Assembly: GCA_016201205.1 (NCBI GenBank) | Contig: JACQDF010000280.1 | Location: forward strand, 1-37,233 | Length of the DNA: 37,233 nt | Source: Acidobacteriota bacterium | GTDB lineage: Bacteria > Acidobacteriota > Terriglobia > Bryobacterales > Bryobacteraceae | Direction of reading: 5' to 3' | Shown: in pieces, positions 17,116-26,562 of the stretch | How positions within the stretch are numbered: the first letter of the stretch is position 1 | Layout of the letters: each line of letters opens with the position of its first letter | Program-made: the position numbers and the translations under genes | Notes under the pieces: model-generated | The model's input: the letters and a program-made list of their open reading frames with translations, nothing else | What the model was told of the DNA's origin: nothing | Databases searched by the model: none

Positions 17116-17866
17116 TCGCCCCGGAGGCGGCTTCGGTTTCCACACGTCAGGCGCGGCCGAAACCATCTCTTCGGACGGATGGCTGAGCTCCGGGATCACC
17201 CGAGTGATGTAGCTCTCGGTGAACACAACCGAGTCTGTGATGCGCTTGGTGTAGTTCTGGTAGGCCTGTTCGCCCATAAGCTGCGACAAGGACCCCGTGG
17301 GCGGGGCCAGGTCGGCTAGTGAACTCGCAAGACTCGTCGTATAGAACACCGTTCCTGCTTGCCCCCCCGCGCCTTGCGAGATGTACGTGGTCACACGGCT
17401 CGGCTGGGGCGCCTTGGCTAGGGCCGCGTTGAGGGACCGGATCGCCTCGATGTAGTCGTTTGTGCGACCGGGTCTGACGCGCGTGACGGTGGTGCGCCGC
17501 CACGGCGACTTGCCCGATAGTTTCATTCTTTCGGCGGCGTCCGCGGACGCGTTCCTGCTCAGATCCAGGCGCAGCCGGCGCAATTCACCCCGCGAACTCT
17601 CCATGCAGTTTCCGAGATCCTGCATGAGTTTCTGTGCGCCGGCGGGACCGAGCATTTTCGCCAGCGAGGCCATGAAGGTGTCCATGCCTGACTCAATCGC
17701 GGCAAAGCTCGGGCCGCGAGACTGTGAAGTACACGGTTTGCCGGTCGCCGTAGACCGTTCCGGAGGCGGTCCAATTCACCCCCTTGTGTTGACGGTTGGC
17801 TGCCACCATCTTTTTGACGATGCCATCGAACTCAGCGCGTTTGTCCGCTTTTACCTTGACGGCCAT
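17113..17866 (-). pseudogene. Unknown two-repeat alpha/beta protein, frameshifted
   Basis: From ATG 17866 the frame reads MAVKVKADKRAEFDGIVKKM, VAANRQHKGVNW and YGDRQTVYFTVSRP, then hits a stop. One frame over, the text continues as SFAAIESGMDTFMASLAKML and runs to TAA at 17113. Dropping one base from the GGG at 17711-17713 joins SRP to SFAAIESG, so this is one gene with a single-base insertion, of natural or sequencing origin. The second half (TVTRVRPGRTNDYIEAIRSL, TYISQGAGGQAGTVFYTTSL) repeats the pattern of the first, like two ferredoxin-like dimeric alpha/beta barrel domains. No function known. The usual signal peptide seems absent, and its start is only 22 bases behind dapD. Confidence 0.7.
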
Positions 17867-17888
17867 AAATTCCCGATTGCAAGACCGA

Positions 17889-18714
17889 TCAGCGTAGCAA
17901 GTCTTCCAACTGGACCTTGCCCTCCGTCTTCGCGTCGCGGTACTTGATGATCACTGGCGTATAGAGCGAAAGCCCCCATTGCCGGCCGGGACCGCTCGAG
18001 ATGGCACGCCCGCCGGCCACCACGACAGCGCCTTCCGGCACCACCAGCGGAAGATCCGCGGTTGCCGTAATGACCTGCCCGTTTACCACATCGTACAGCG
18101 GCGTCGAGCGGTTCAGGATCGTGCCCGTGCCCAACACCGCCCGCCGCTTCACGATGGTCCCTTCGTACACGCCGCAATTGCCGCCCACCAGCACTTCGTC
18201 TTCGAGAATCACCGGCATGGCGCCAACTGGTTCGAGCACGCCGCCGATCTGCGCGCCGGCCGAGATGTGGCAATTCCTGCCCACCTGCGCACAGCTTCCC
18301 ACCAGCGCGTTTGAATCGACCATCGTGCCGTCATCCACATAGGTTCCCGCGTTGATGTACATCGGCGGCATGCAGGTGACGCCCTTGCCGATATAGCAGC
18401 CGTCGCGGATACTGGAGCCGCCCGGCACGATGCGCACGCCGCTGGTGGCCTCGAGACGCTTCACGGGATACGTCGCTTTGTCGAAAAACGGCTGCCGCGT
18501 CCGGTCCACGGACATGTCGACGACAGCGCCCATGCGGAATCCAAGCAGGATGCCTTTCTTGACCCAGGTGTTGACGCGCCATCCGGTGGGTGAGGATGCG
18601 TCGGGCTCCGCCGAGCGCGCCTGGCCGCGGTTCAGCTCTTCCTTGAAGCGATCAAACAGGCGGAAATGATCTTCGGTGTATGCGGACGGCGGGTTATCGA
18701 ACAGCGCTTCGATC

Positions 18715-18728
<14 letters not shown>
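17889..18728 (-). CDS. dapD: 2,3,4,5-tetrahydropyridine-2,6-dicarboxylate N-succinyltransferase
   Basis: DapD adds succinate to tetrahydrodipicolinate in the succinylase branch of lysine and diaminopimelate synthesis. The start at 18728 (MLRTEIEALFDNPPSAYTED) has an AGGAG site and gives 279 residues, the family's normal size; the frame is open further upstream inside dapA. The centre is a left-handed beta-helix of hexapeptide repeats: YIGKGVTCMPPMYINAGTYV, DDGTMVDSNALVGSCAQVG, HISAGAQIGGVLEP, LVGGNCGVYEG. The ATG overlaps the end of dapA by 14 bases, so the two are one translational unit. CoA and substrate are bound between subunits of a trimer. Confidence 0.95.
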
Positions 18729-19617
<889 letters not shown>

Positions 19618-19645
19618 GAAAGCCTCCTGCTTCGTCGCGACGCCG

Positions 19646-21973
19646 CTAATTCCTCAGCGGCTTCCCGGTTTTTAGCATATACTGCATGCGCTCCTGTGTC
19701 TTCTGGGTTCCGCAGAGGCTCAGGAACGCCTCGCGCTCGAGATCGAGCAGATACTGCTCGCTGACGGTTTGTTCCCCTGTCAGCCGGCCGCCGGAGAGAA
19801 TCGCGGCGATCTTTTCGGCAATCAGCACGTCGTGATCGCTGATGAAGTTGCCCTGCCGCATCGACCACGCGTAGAGCTTGAGCGCTGCAAAGACGCTCTC
19901 TCCGCCTGCCTTGATATCCGTGCGTGGAGCGCCGGGCGCATAATTCGGAGCCAGCGACAAAGCCAGCGCTTTGGCATCCGCAATCAGCCGGTCCTGGTTC
20001 ATGGTGACCGGGTCCGCCTTGTTGAGCAGCCCCAGATTCCTGGCATCCTCTGCGCTGGTGGAGACTTTGGCCAGGCCGGCCAGCTCGAAGACCTTCTGTG
20101 GATTGCGCAGCCGCACCAGCAGCTCCTTCAGACCGCCGCCTCCGGGAACGACGCCGACGCCCACCTCGACCAGGCCCATATACAATTCCGCGGAAGCCTG
20201 GCAGCGGGCGGCGTGCAGGCTGATCTCGCAGCCGCCGCCCAGGGTGCGGCCAAATGGCGCTGCGACGACAGGCTTCGGGGCATACTTGATCGCCATGTTC
20301 GCCTGCTGGAAGCGGTGGATCGCCGCATTCAGCTCGTCCCACTCGCCTTCCTGCGCCGCCAGCAGCACCAGCATCAGGTTGGCGCCCACGCTGAAATCCT
20401 GGCCCTGATTGGCGATCACCATGGCTTCGAAATTGCGCGCTGTCTCTTCGATGCCCGCCTGGATCATGCTGAACTGATCTTCGCCCAGCGAATTCATCTT
20501 GCTGTGAAACTCGACGCACAACACGCCATCGCCGAGATCGATCAGCGAAGCGCCGCCATTGGACTGGACGACGCCGCGGGCGCGCTTCAGGTCGGAAAGG
20601 ACGATGACACCGGGCGTCTCTTCGAGCGTCTGGAGCGTGTTCCTGCCCAGGCAGAAGTGCTCCGTCCGCGGCTTCCGATCCTTGTCCGCCGCACGATAGA
20701 AGGAAGAGGCGCCGCTGGAGAGCATCTTCTGAACCGCGTCGGGCAGCGGCTTGCCTTCGCTTTCGATGCGCCTCGCGGTTTCCGTGAAGCCGAGCGCGTC
20801 CCAAAGCTCGAATGGCCCGAGTTTATGGGCATAGCCCCAACGCATGGCGCGGTCCATCTCGACGATGCGGTCGGAAATCTCCGCCGCCGTGGCGGCCGAA
20901 TAGACGATGTAGTCACTGAACAGCTTCCACAAGAACGCGCCGGCTCGATCCTTGCCGGCCACTAAGGTCCGCAGGCGAGTCGGCAGATCTTCGATTTGTC
21001 TGGCCGCTTCGACCGCCGGGAAGCTGATTTTCTTTGCCGGATGATACTCGAATGTCTTCCAGTCCAGCGCGTGGATTTCCTTGCCGGGTCCGACACGCTT
21101 GAAGAAGCCCTGGCCGGTCTTGTCGCCCAGCCATTTTCGTTCGACGAGCCGGGCGAGGATGTCCGCGGGTTTGAACCGCTCCCGCCACGGGTCGTGAGGA
21201 ACAGCTTCGTAGAGGTTGCGGTTGACGAAGTACATGACATCGATGCCCACAATATCGAGCAAGCGATAGCTGGCGCTGTTGGGCAGCCCGATCAGCGGAC
21301 CCGTGATGGCGTCGACTTCTTCGATGCTCCAGTCGTCTTCGAGCGTAATTTTCCCGATCGTGCAGCCGAAGAAGCTGCCCAGCCGGTTGGCGATGAAATT
21401 CGGCGTATCCTTGCAAGGGACAACACCCTTACCCAGGCGCCGATCGCAGTACTCAAAGACGAATTGCAGCACCGCGGCGTCCGTCTCCGCCCCCGGGATC
21501 ACCTCCACCAGATGCAGATAGCGCGGCGGGTTGAAGAAATGGGTCCCAAGAAAGTGCCGGCGGAACTCCCCGGAAAAGCCCTCCGAGATCCTGGACAGCG
21601 GAATCCCGCTGGTGTTGGTCGAGACGATCGAGCCCGGACGGCGTAGACTCTCGACTTGCTTCCACAGCGAGCGCTTCAGCTCCAGATTCTCGACAACGGC
21701 TTCGATGATCCAATCGGCATCGCGCAGCTTGTCCAGGTGGTCTTCGAAATTCCCCGGTGTGATCAGCGAAACGCCGCTGTCGACATAGAAGCCCGCCGGT
21801 TTTTGCTTCCAAGCGGTTTCGATGCCTTTCTTAGCCGCGGCATTGCGATCCGTCTGGCCGGGAAGCACGATATCCAGAAGCAGCGATGGCACGCCGGCGT
21901 TGGCGAACTGGGCCGCGATTCGTGAGCCCATGGTTCCGGCGCCCAGTACGGCGACACGGGAAAGCGATTTCAT
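19646..21973 (-). CDS. fadN: 3-hydroxyacyl-CoA dehydrogenase / enoyl-CoA hydratase, FadN type
   Basis: A 775-residue fatty-acid beta-oxidation enzyme with the dehydrogenase first and the hydratase second, the order of Bacillus FadN and the reverse of FadB. The N-terminus has the NAD-binding VAVLGAGTMGSRIAAQFANA and the HFFNPPRYLHLVEVIPG motif with the catalytic histidine. The C-terminal crotonase part (from about residue 470) has the oxyanion-loop segment NQGQDFSVGANL and the VGVGVVPGGGGLKEL region. ATG at 21973 follows AGGACG. Partner thiolase and acyl-CoA dehydrogenase genes are not in the window. It heads a same-strand run with dapA and dapD; a functional link to lysine synthesis is not obvious. 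Confidence 0.9.
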   Translation of the reverse strand: MKSLSRVAVLGAGTMGSRIAAQFANAGVPSLLLDIVLPGQTDRNAAAKKGIETAWKQKPAGFYVDSGVSLITPGNFEDHLDKLRDADWIIEAVVENLELKRSLWKQVESLRRPGSIVSTNTSGIPLSRISEGFSGEFRRHFLGTHFFNPPRYLHLVEVIPGAETDAAVLQFVFEYCDRRLGKGVVPCKDTPNFIANRLGSFFGCTIGKITLEDDWSIEEVDAITGPLIGLPNSASYRLLDIVGIDVMYFVNRNLYEAVPHDPWRERFKPADILARLVERKWLGDKTGQGFFKRVGPGKEIHALDWKTFEYHPAKKISFPAVEAARQIEDLPTRLRTLVAGKDRAGAFLWKLFSDYIVYSAATAAEISDRIVEMDRAMRWGYAHKLGPFELWDALGFTETARRIESEGKPLPDAVQKMLSSGASSFYRAADKDRKPRTEHFCLGRNTLQTLEETPGVIVLSDLKRARGVVQSNGGASLIDLGDGVLCVEFHSKMNSLGEDQFSMIQAGIEETARNFEAMVIANQGQDFSVGANLMLVLLAAQEGEWDELNAAIHRFQQANMAIKYAPKPVVAAPFGRTLGGGCEISLHAARCQASAELYMGLVEVGVGVVPGGGGLKELLVRLRNPQKVFELAGLAKVSTSAEDARNLGLLNKADPVTMNQDRLIADAKALALSLAPNYAPGAPRTDIKAGGESVFAALKLYAWSMRQGNFISDHDVLIAEKIAAILSGGRLTGEQTVSEQYLLDLEREAFLSLCGTQKTQERMQYMLKTGKPLRN

Positions 21974-22056
21974 GAGGACGTCCTGTTGGTTTCAGAATGA
22001 TGAGATGCTCGCGCGGAGTATGCGTGAGCAACAACTCGATTATATGATGAAGAGAA

Positions 22057-22070
22057 GCCCCTTGCGGGGC
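22057..22070. terminator. Short GC hairpin between divergent genes
   Basis: GCCCC-TTGC-GGGGC, a 5-bp stem with a 4-base loop, in the 136-bp gap between fadN and the YbhN-like gene. No T-run follows on either strand, so its role as a terminator or leader structure is doubtful. Confidence 0.25.
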
Positions 22071-22109
22071 CGCGGGTGAGAACAAACGGGGTGTCCTAAA
22101 AGAGCAGCG

Positions 22110-23126
22110 ATGGGTGAAAATGGCGGACGGCGCAAGATCGCGGGGTGGCTGGGTCCCGCCATTGTTTACGCGATTTCCATCGGCTGTCTGATCTGGGTAT
22201 ACCGCGATTTCGACTGGCAGGCCGAGCTGCCCCGCCTCAGGAAGATCCACTGGAGCTGGATTCTGCTGGCCGTTACCTGCGACATCCTGGTGTACGTCAG
22301 CCAGGCCTGGCGCTGGAACCTGGTGCTGACCCCGGTGGCCGGCGTGCCGCTGTGGCGCTCGGTGCAGGCCATCTACATCGGGCTGTTTGCCAACGAGCTG
22401 CTGCCGCTGCGCAGCGGAGAGGCAATTCGCTGCTATCTTCAGGCTCACTGGAACGGCCTTTCGTTTGCCGTGGCGTTGTCGAGCGCCATGATCGAGCGGT
22501 TGCTTGACGGCGTGTGGCTGATCGTCGGGTTTTTTTTGACGGCCCTGTTCGTAAGCCTGGATGCGAACCTGAAATACGGAGCCGGCATCCTGGCCTCGCT
22601 CCTGTTCGCGCTCGCTTTGCTGCTGGCGTTCGCTGTGCACCGCAAAGATGAAGCCAAAGACATCCTGGCCCGCTACCGCTGGCTCAGCGGCATCCGGCAC
22701 CTGGTGGAAGGATTGCATGCCATGGGCCGCTCGAGGTGGTTTCTGATGGGAGCGGCCGCCAGCCTGGTCTATCTGGCTCTGCAAGTCGTGCCCATCTATG
22801 CGATGATTCGCGGCTACGGCCTCAGTCTTTCCTTCGGTCATGCGGTGGTGGTGCTGGTGGTGCTGCGGCTGGGGACCATCATCCCCGGCCCACCGGGAAA
22901 CATCGGCGTTTTCAACGCGTTTGCGGTCGCCGCTCTGACCATGCTGGGCGTGGATCGCCAGGTCGCCAAAGGGCTCTCCGGGGTGATGTTCTTCGTGATT
23001 ACGGTCCCGCTGCTGGTGGCCGGCTGCGTGGCGGTGGCGCTGACCGGAGTCAAGATCCGGCACCTTCATCAAAAGGCGCGGCATCATCTGCAAAACCGGC
23101 AGTTGGAAAAAACCGTGAACCGGTAA
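22110..23126 (+). CDS. YbhN/UPF0104-type integral membrane protein (lysylphosphatidylglycerol synthase TM-like)
   Basis: A 338-residue membrane protein with about eight hydrophobic segments, for example WLGPAIVYAISIGCLIWVY, WILLAVTCDILVYVSQAW and GVMFFVITVPLLVAGCVAVA. The family hallmarks are present: the WRWNLVLTP-type element, ANELLPLRSGEAIRCYL, and PGPPGNIGVFNAF near the C-terminus. The family is related to the flippase part of MprF and is thought to move lipids or lipid-linked molecules. In E. coli ybhN lies beside a cardiolipin synthase and an EEP gene; remnants of such genes lie at 80-2679 here, 20 kb away. A run of eight T (about 22529-22536) sits in the coding sequence and could slip. 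Confidence 0.85.
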   Translation: MGENGGRRKIAGWLGPAIVYAISIGCLIWVYRDFDWQAELPRLRKIHWSWILLAVTCDILVYVSQAWRWNLVLTPVAGVPLWRSVQAIYIGLFANELLPLRSGEAIRCYLQAHWNGLSFAVALSSAMIERLLDGVWLIVGFFLTALFVSLDANLKYGAGILASLLFALALLLAFAVHRKDEAKDILARYRWLSGIRHLVEGLHAMGRSRWFLMGAAASLVYLALQVVPIYAMIRGYGLSLSFGHAVVVLVVLRLGTIIPGPPGNIGVFNAFAVAALTMLGVDRQVAKGLSGVMFFVITVPLLVAGCVAVALTGVKIRHLHQKARHHLQNRQLEKTVNR

Positions 23127-23130
23127 TGGT

Positions 23131-25122
23131 TCAAGGCTTCCTACGCCTTGCTGTCTGCTGAGATTTCCACTTCCGGTACGCGTTCTCGATCCTTTCTTCA
23201 CGGGGAAGGAATGTTTTCGCTTGAAGAAACGCTTCCTCGGTCTCCGTCACAGGCTTTTTCAACCATTCCAGCACGCGTGCAAGATCGAACCAGCACCAAC
23301 CCCGGCGGACTTCACTTTCGGACAATTGCAGCGCACGGTGTAGCAACTCCTCCGCCTCCTTCACCAAACGCCGGTTCGTGGCCCTGTCTCCTTTTACACT
23401 ACCTGCAATGCGCATTTTTGTCTGTGCGAATTCCTGCAAGAATTTCGGATCGTTGTGCATGAGTCCGCGAATCCGATCGAAGACCTGATGGGCATTCCGA
23501 TAATCCCCTGCTCTCTTGGCCAGGATTGCTGACTCGAGCAGATCTTCCGGCATGCTCGTGGATGGGATTTCGCTCAGAACCCGCTTAGCCTCTTCCATCT
23601 TCCCTTCCGCCAGCAGAGCGTCGGCATACCGTAGATATGGTCGGGCGCTTTCTTCGCGCAAAGGATTGGCGTGGTATTGATCAAATGTTACCTGCGCATC
23701 CTGCAAATCACCGCTGGACGCGTAGTATTGGATAAGCTGGCTGGCCAGACTTGCGGACGCGGGCTCACGGCGAAAGGCTTCGAGAAGCCGTTCGATCGCA
23801 TGCGACCGTTCACCAACCGCCCACAGATGAGCGGCCTCCCGAATCGCATGCAGGAGCCGGTATTGCGGATGAGCGGGCAGCGTGACCCGGAAATAGGTTC
23901 GACCTTCGTCGAAGTCGAACACCGGATCCGGCGATCCGTTCTCTTTCATTCTGCGCCGGATTCTTGGAACCCCGGTAAACCTCCTCTCCGCAAGGCGCAG
24001 ATCTTTCAACAGTTCCCCAATCCTCTGGTTGCGCGCCGGCACCTTGGGCATCGGCGCACTCGCTGAGAAGTGCTCTGGAAGCAGCCCGCCGACTGGTCCT
24101 GGATAGCTAATAATCTCCATGCGATCGGGGTACAGATAAATCTTCGAAGATTCCGGGCAGTCCTCCTGATACGAGCGGTGATAGGCCGCATTGACCACTG
24201 CCTCTTCCATGGCCTCGTAGGGATACGCGACCACCTTCTCCGCTTCAGCCGCCTCGGGCAGCTTTCGAATAATCTGGCCCATCAGAGAATCCAGATAGTT
24301 CAAGACCCCCCGTACCTGTGCCGGGAGAGGTCCACGAAAAACTCGTTCTTCAATCAGGTTCCCGCCGGCGCCATCACCGAAATGCGCCACTTCAAAACAG
24401 GCGCCTCGAAAGAACTTCTCTGGTGTTTCTGAGAAGAACAGTAGGGCAGCATTGCGGGGAACTTCGTGGTCGTTCACTCTCACCACCAGATCGAGCGAAC
24501 GGCAAAGTTCGCGGTCGTCAATTGACACCCCACTGAGGATCAGGTCACTGCGTACGTCCGCGAGAAAACGACGAACTAGAGTTGATGAAATATCTTCGAT
24601 GCGAGCTGTCGGATTCCTGCGGGAATCGAAAGGGGTTCTGTTGGTGAGCTCGAAAAGCTGCCGCAGCAGTTCCCCTCTTGCCTCTATGGTTTCCGCTCCG
24701 TAGCGAACGTAATATGCTCTTTCAGATCCCTTAAGGGTCCTGGGGGCCTGGTAAGGCCGGCTGTCTCCCGCCGGCGCTCTGACAACCAGAATCTGTTTTC
24801 CCTGGTACACCTCGCAGAACAGCACCACGGCGCAAGGCGGATCGATTCGCATACATTGCCCGCGGATTTCCCTCTGGATTTTCTCCACATCCAGGCCCTG
24901 TAGACCTCGGGGTGGCAGTTCAGGTTTGCCATCATCAGTTTGCTCCACACCAATGATGATGTAGCCTCCGTTTACATTCAGGAGGTCATTGGCAAAAGCA
25001 CAGATCGTGCGCGCAGTTGCTTCCTTGATCCTGTCATCCCAACCAGCCTTGAACTCGACACGCGTATCCTCGACTCTGTCTGCGTGAAGCAGGTTGTCCA
25101 GACTGAAGGGAAGCCGTTCCAT
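23131..25122 (-). CDS. AlbA_2 (Schlafen-type) domain, ATPase-like and TPR-like repeat protein
   Basis: A 663-residue protein in three parts. Residues 1-130 are an AlbA_2/Schlafen-type domain with the hallmarks EDTRVEFKAGWDD, ICAFANDLLNVNGGYIIIGV and a following GSERAYYVRYG. Residues ~280-410 look like the HATPase_c_4 module that often follows AlbA_2 (YPYEAMEEAVVNAAYHRSYQ, then MEIISYPGPVGGL). The last 250 residues are helical pairs of TPR type (HAIERLLEAFRREPASASLA, LRYADALLAEGKMEEAKRVL). The gene starts 3 bp behind the beta-CASP gene on the same strand. By eye its base composition is less GC-rich than its neighbours, which hints at transfer. AlbA_2 proteins act as regulators or in phage defence; the role here is unknown. 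Confidence 0.75.
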   Translation of the reverse strand: MERLPFSLDNLLHADRVEDTRVEFKAGWDDRIKEATARTICAFANDLLNVNGGYIIIGVEQTDDGKPELPPRGLQGLDVEKIQREIRGQCMRIDPPCAVVLFCEVYQGKQILVVRAPAGDSRPYQAPRTLKGSERAYYVRYGAETIEARGELLRQLFELTNRTPFDSRRNPTARIEDISSTLVRRFLADVRSDLILSGVSIDDRELCRSLDLVVRVNDHEVPRNAALLFFSETPEKFFRGACFEVAHFGDGAGGNLIEERVFRGPLPAQVRGVLNYLDSLMGQIIRKLPEAAEAEKVVAYPYEAMEEAVVNAAYHRSYQEDCPESSKIYLYPDRMEIISYPGPVGGLLPEHFSASAPMPKVPARNQRIGELLKDLRLAERRFTGVPRIRRRMKENGSPDPVFDFDEGRTYFRVTLPAHPQYRLLHAIREAAHLWAVGERSHAIERLLEAFRREPASASLASQLIQYYASSGDLQDAQVTFDQYHANPLREESARPYLRYADALLAEGKMEEAKRVLSEIPSTSMPEDLLESAILAKRAGDYRNAHQVFDRIRGLMHNDPKFLQEFAQTKMRIAGSVKGDRATNRRLVKEAEELLHRALQLSESEVRRGWCWFDLARVLEWLKKPVTETEEAFLQAKTFLPREERIENAYRKWKSQQTARRRKP

Positions 25123-25125
25123 CGC

Positions 25126-26541
25126 TTACTCCAGGTTAAAGCTGTCGCCGCGCCCTGGAATCGTCACTGGCGTGCCGTAGGTGCGCCCGATGGCCGCCGC
25201 CAGCGCCTCCTGCTGGGACGGCTCGCCATGCACAAGAAAAATCCTCTTCAGCCCCTTGACGATGGGCTTGATCCATTCCAGCAACTCCGCCTGGTCGGCA
25301 TGGCCGCTCAATTCGTTGATCTTCACCACCTCGGCACGGAGGCGCATCGCTTCGCCGAAGATGTTCACCTCCGGCTGCCTGTCCACGATCCTGCGTCCCA
25401 GCGTGTTCTCGGCCTGGAAGCCGGTGATCAGAACGGTGTTGCGCCCGTCCTCGATCGTGTTTCGCAGATGATGGAGCACGCGGCCCGCCTCGCACATTCC
25501 TGAAGCCGAGATCACCAGGAACGGCCCCCGCAGGTCGTTGAGAGCTTTGGACTGCCCGGCGTCGCGAACATAGCGCAGCATCTGGAAGCCGAACGGGTCG
25601 TCGCCGTTGACGAGGAACTTACGCGTCTGTTCGTCGAACAGGCTGGCATGCTTGCGGAAGACCTCGGTGACGTCGACGGCCAGCGGGCTATCGACAAAGA
25701 TGGGGATCGAGGGAATGCGCTTCTGCTCGACCAGGTCGTGCAGCAGGACGACGAGCTGCTGCGTGCGGCCGACGGCGAAGGCGGGCGCTACCAGCTTGCC
25801 TCCCCGAGCCGCTGTGCGGCTGACGGCGTCCGCCAGCTTTGTGGCGACGTCATCGAGACGCTTGTGGAGGCGGTCGCCGTACGTGCTTTCCAGAATCAGG
25901 TAATCCACCGGAGGCAAGCGCTCCGGATCACGGATGATGGGCAGGCCGGGCCGGCCGACATCGCCCGAAAAGCCCAGGCGCAAAGGTCCGCCCGGCGTTC
26001 GCGCTTCCAGGCGCACACACGCCGAGCCAAGCATGTGCCCGGCTTCTTGAAACCGGAAGCTCAGATCCGGCCCGAGCGCCGTATCTTCGTGGCAGACGCT
26101 CGAGCGGAACAGCGGCATTGCCGCTTCGGCATCCTCGACTGTGTAGAGCGGGAGAGTTTCGCCGGGTTCGGCTTCCGCTTCAACGGCTCGCCTGCGACGC
26201 CGCCGCTTGTTGATGAACTCGCAGTCCTTCTCCTGGACGAAAGCCGAGTCTCTGAGCATCGCCTCGCAGAGATCCACGGTCGCCGGGGTGGCATAGATCG
26301 GCCCTTGGAAGCCATGCTTGACCATTGTCGGCAGGTTGCCGCTGTGGTCGATGTGCGCATGCGAGAGCACCACGGCGTCAACGGATTTCGCCGGGAACGG
26401 GAAGCTGCGATTGCGCTCCTCGGCCTCTTTGCGGCGGCCTTGATACAAGCCGCAATCCAGAAGAATGCGCCTGCCGTCCATCTCGAGAATGTGCATCGAG
26501 CCGGTGACGGTTCTGGCGGCGCCCCAGAACGTGAGCCTCAT
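25126..26541 (-). CDS. Beta-CASP metallo-beta-lactamase fold RNase-type protein
   Basis: A 471-residue protein of the YSH1/CPSF73-like bacterial family. It begins MRLTFWGAARTVTGSMHIL, has the zinc motif H61-x-H63-x-D65-H66 in LSHAHIDHSG, then EAGHMLGSA and FSGDVGRPGLP. The beta-CASP part holds ILESTYGDR, APAFAVGRTQQL, VDSPLAVDVTEVF and ISASGMCEAGRVLHHL; the C-terminus has the RNA-specificity element INELSGHADQAELLEW. Such proteins cut RNA endo- or exonucleolytically in the cytoplasm. The start at 26541 has a TATACT box six bases upstream and a GAGG very close to the ATG, so it may be leaderless. It is followed at once by the AlbA_2 gene. Confidence 0.9.
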   Translation of the reverse strand: MRLTFWGAARTVTGSMHILEMDGRRILLDCGLYQGRRKEAEERNRSFPFPAKSVDAVVLSHAHIDHSGNLPTMVKHGFQGPIYATPATVDLCEAMLRDSAFVQEKDCEFINKRRRRRRAVEAEAEPGETLPLYTVEDAEAAMPLFRSSVCHEDTALGPDLSFRFQEAGHMLGSACVRLEARTPGGPLRLGFSGDVGRPGLPIIRDPERLPPVDYLILESTYGDRLHKRLDDVATKLADAVSRTAARGGKLVAPAFAVGRTQQLVVLLHDLVEQKRIPSIPIFVDSPLAVDVTEVFRKHASLFDEQTRKFLVNGDDPFGFQMLRYVRDAGQSKALNDLRGPFLVISASGMCEAGRVLHHLRNTIEDGRNTVLITGFQAENTLGRRIVDRQPEVNIFGEAMRLRAEVVKINELSGHADQAELLEWIKPIVKGLKRIFLVHGEPSQQEALAAAIGRTYGTPVTIPGRGDSFNLE

Positions 26542-26546
26542 AGCCT

Positions 26547-26556
26547 CAGTATACTG
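26547..26556. promoter_or_regulatory. Symmetric -10 box shared by two divergent genes
   Basis: CAGTATACTG is a perfect palindrome filling most of the gap between the beta-CASP and dipeptidyl peptidase genes. It contains TATACT (5 of 6 to the -10 consensus) on both strands. The minus-strand box ends six bases before the ATG at 26541 and the plus-strand box ends seven bases before the ATG at 26563. No good -35 is visible on either side. Confidence 0.5.
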
Positions 26557-26562
26557 ATGGCA

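Noticed and set aside
25648..26556. Long plus-strand extension upstream of the dipeptidyl peptidase
   Set aside because: It runs antisense through the conserved beta-CASP gene, and the peptidase signal peptide starts at 26557-26563.
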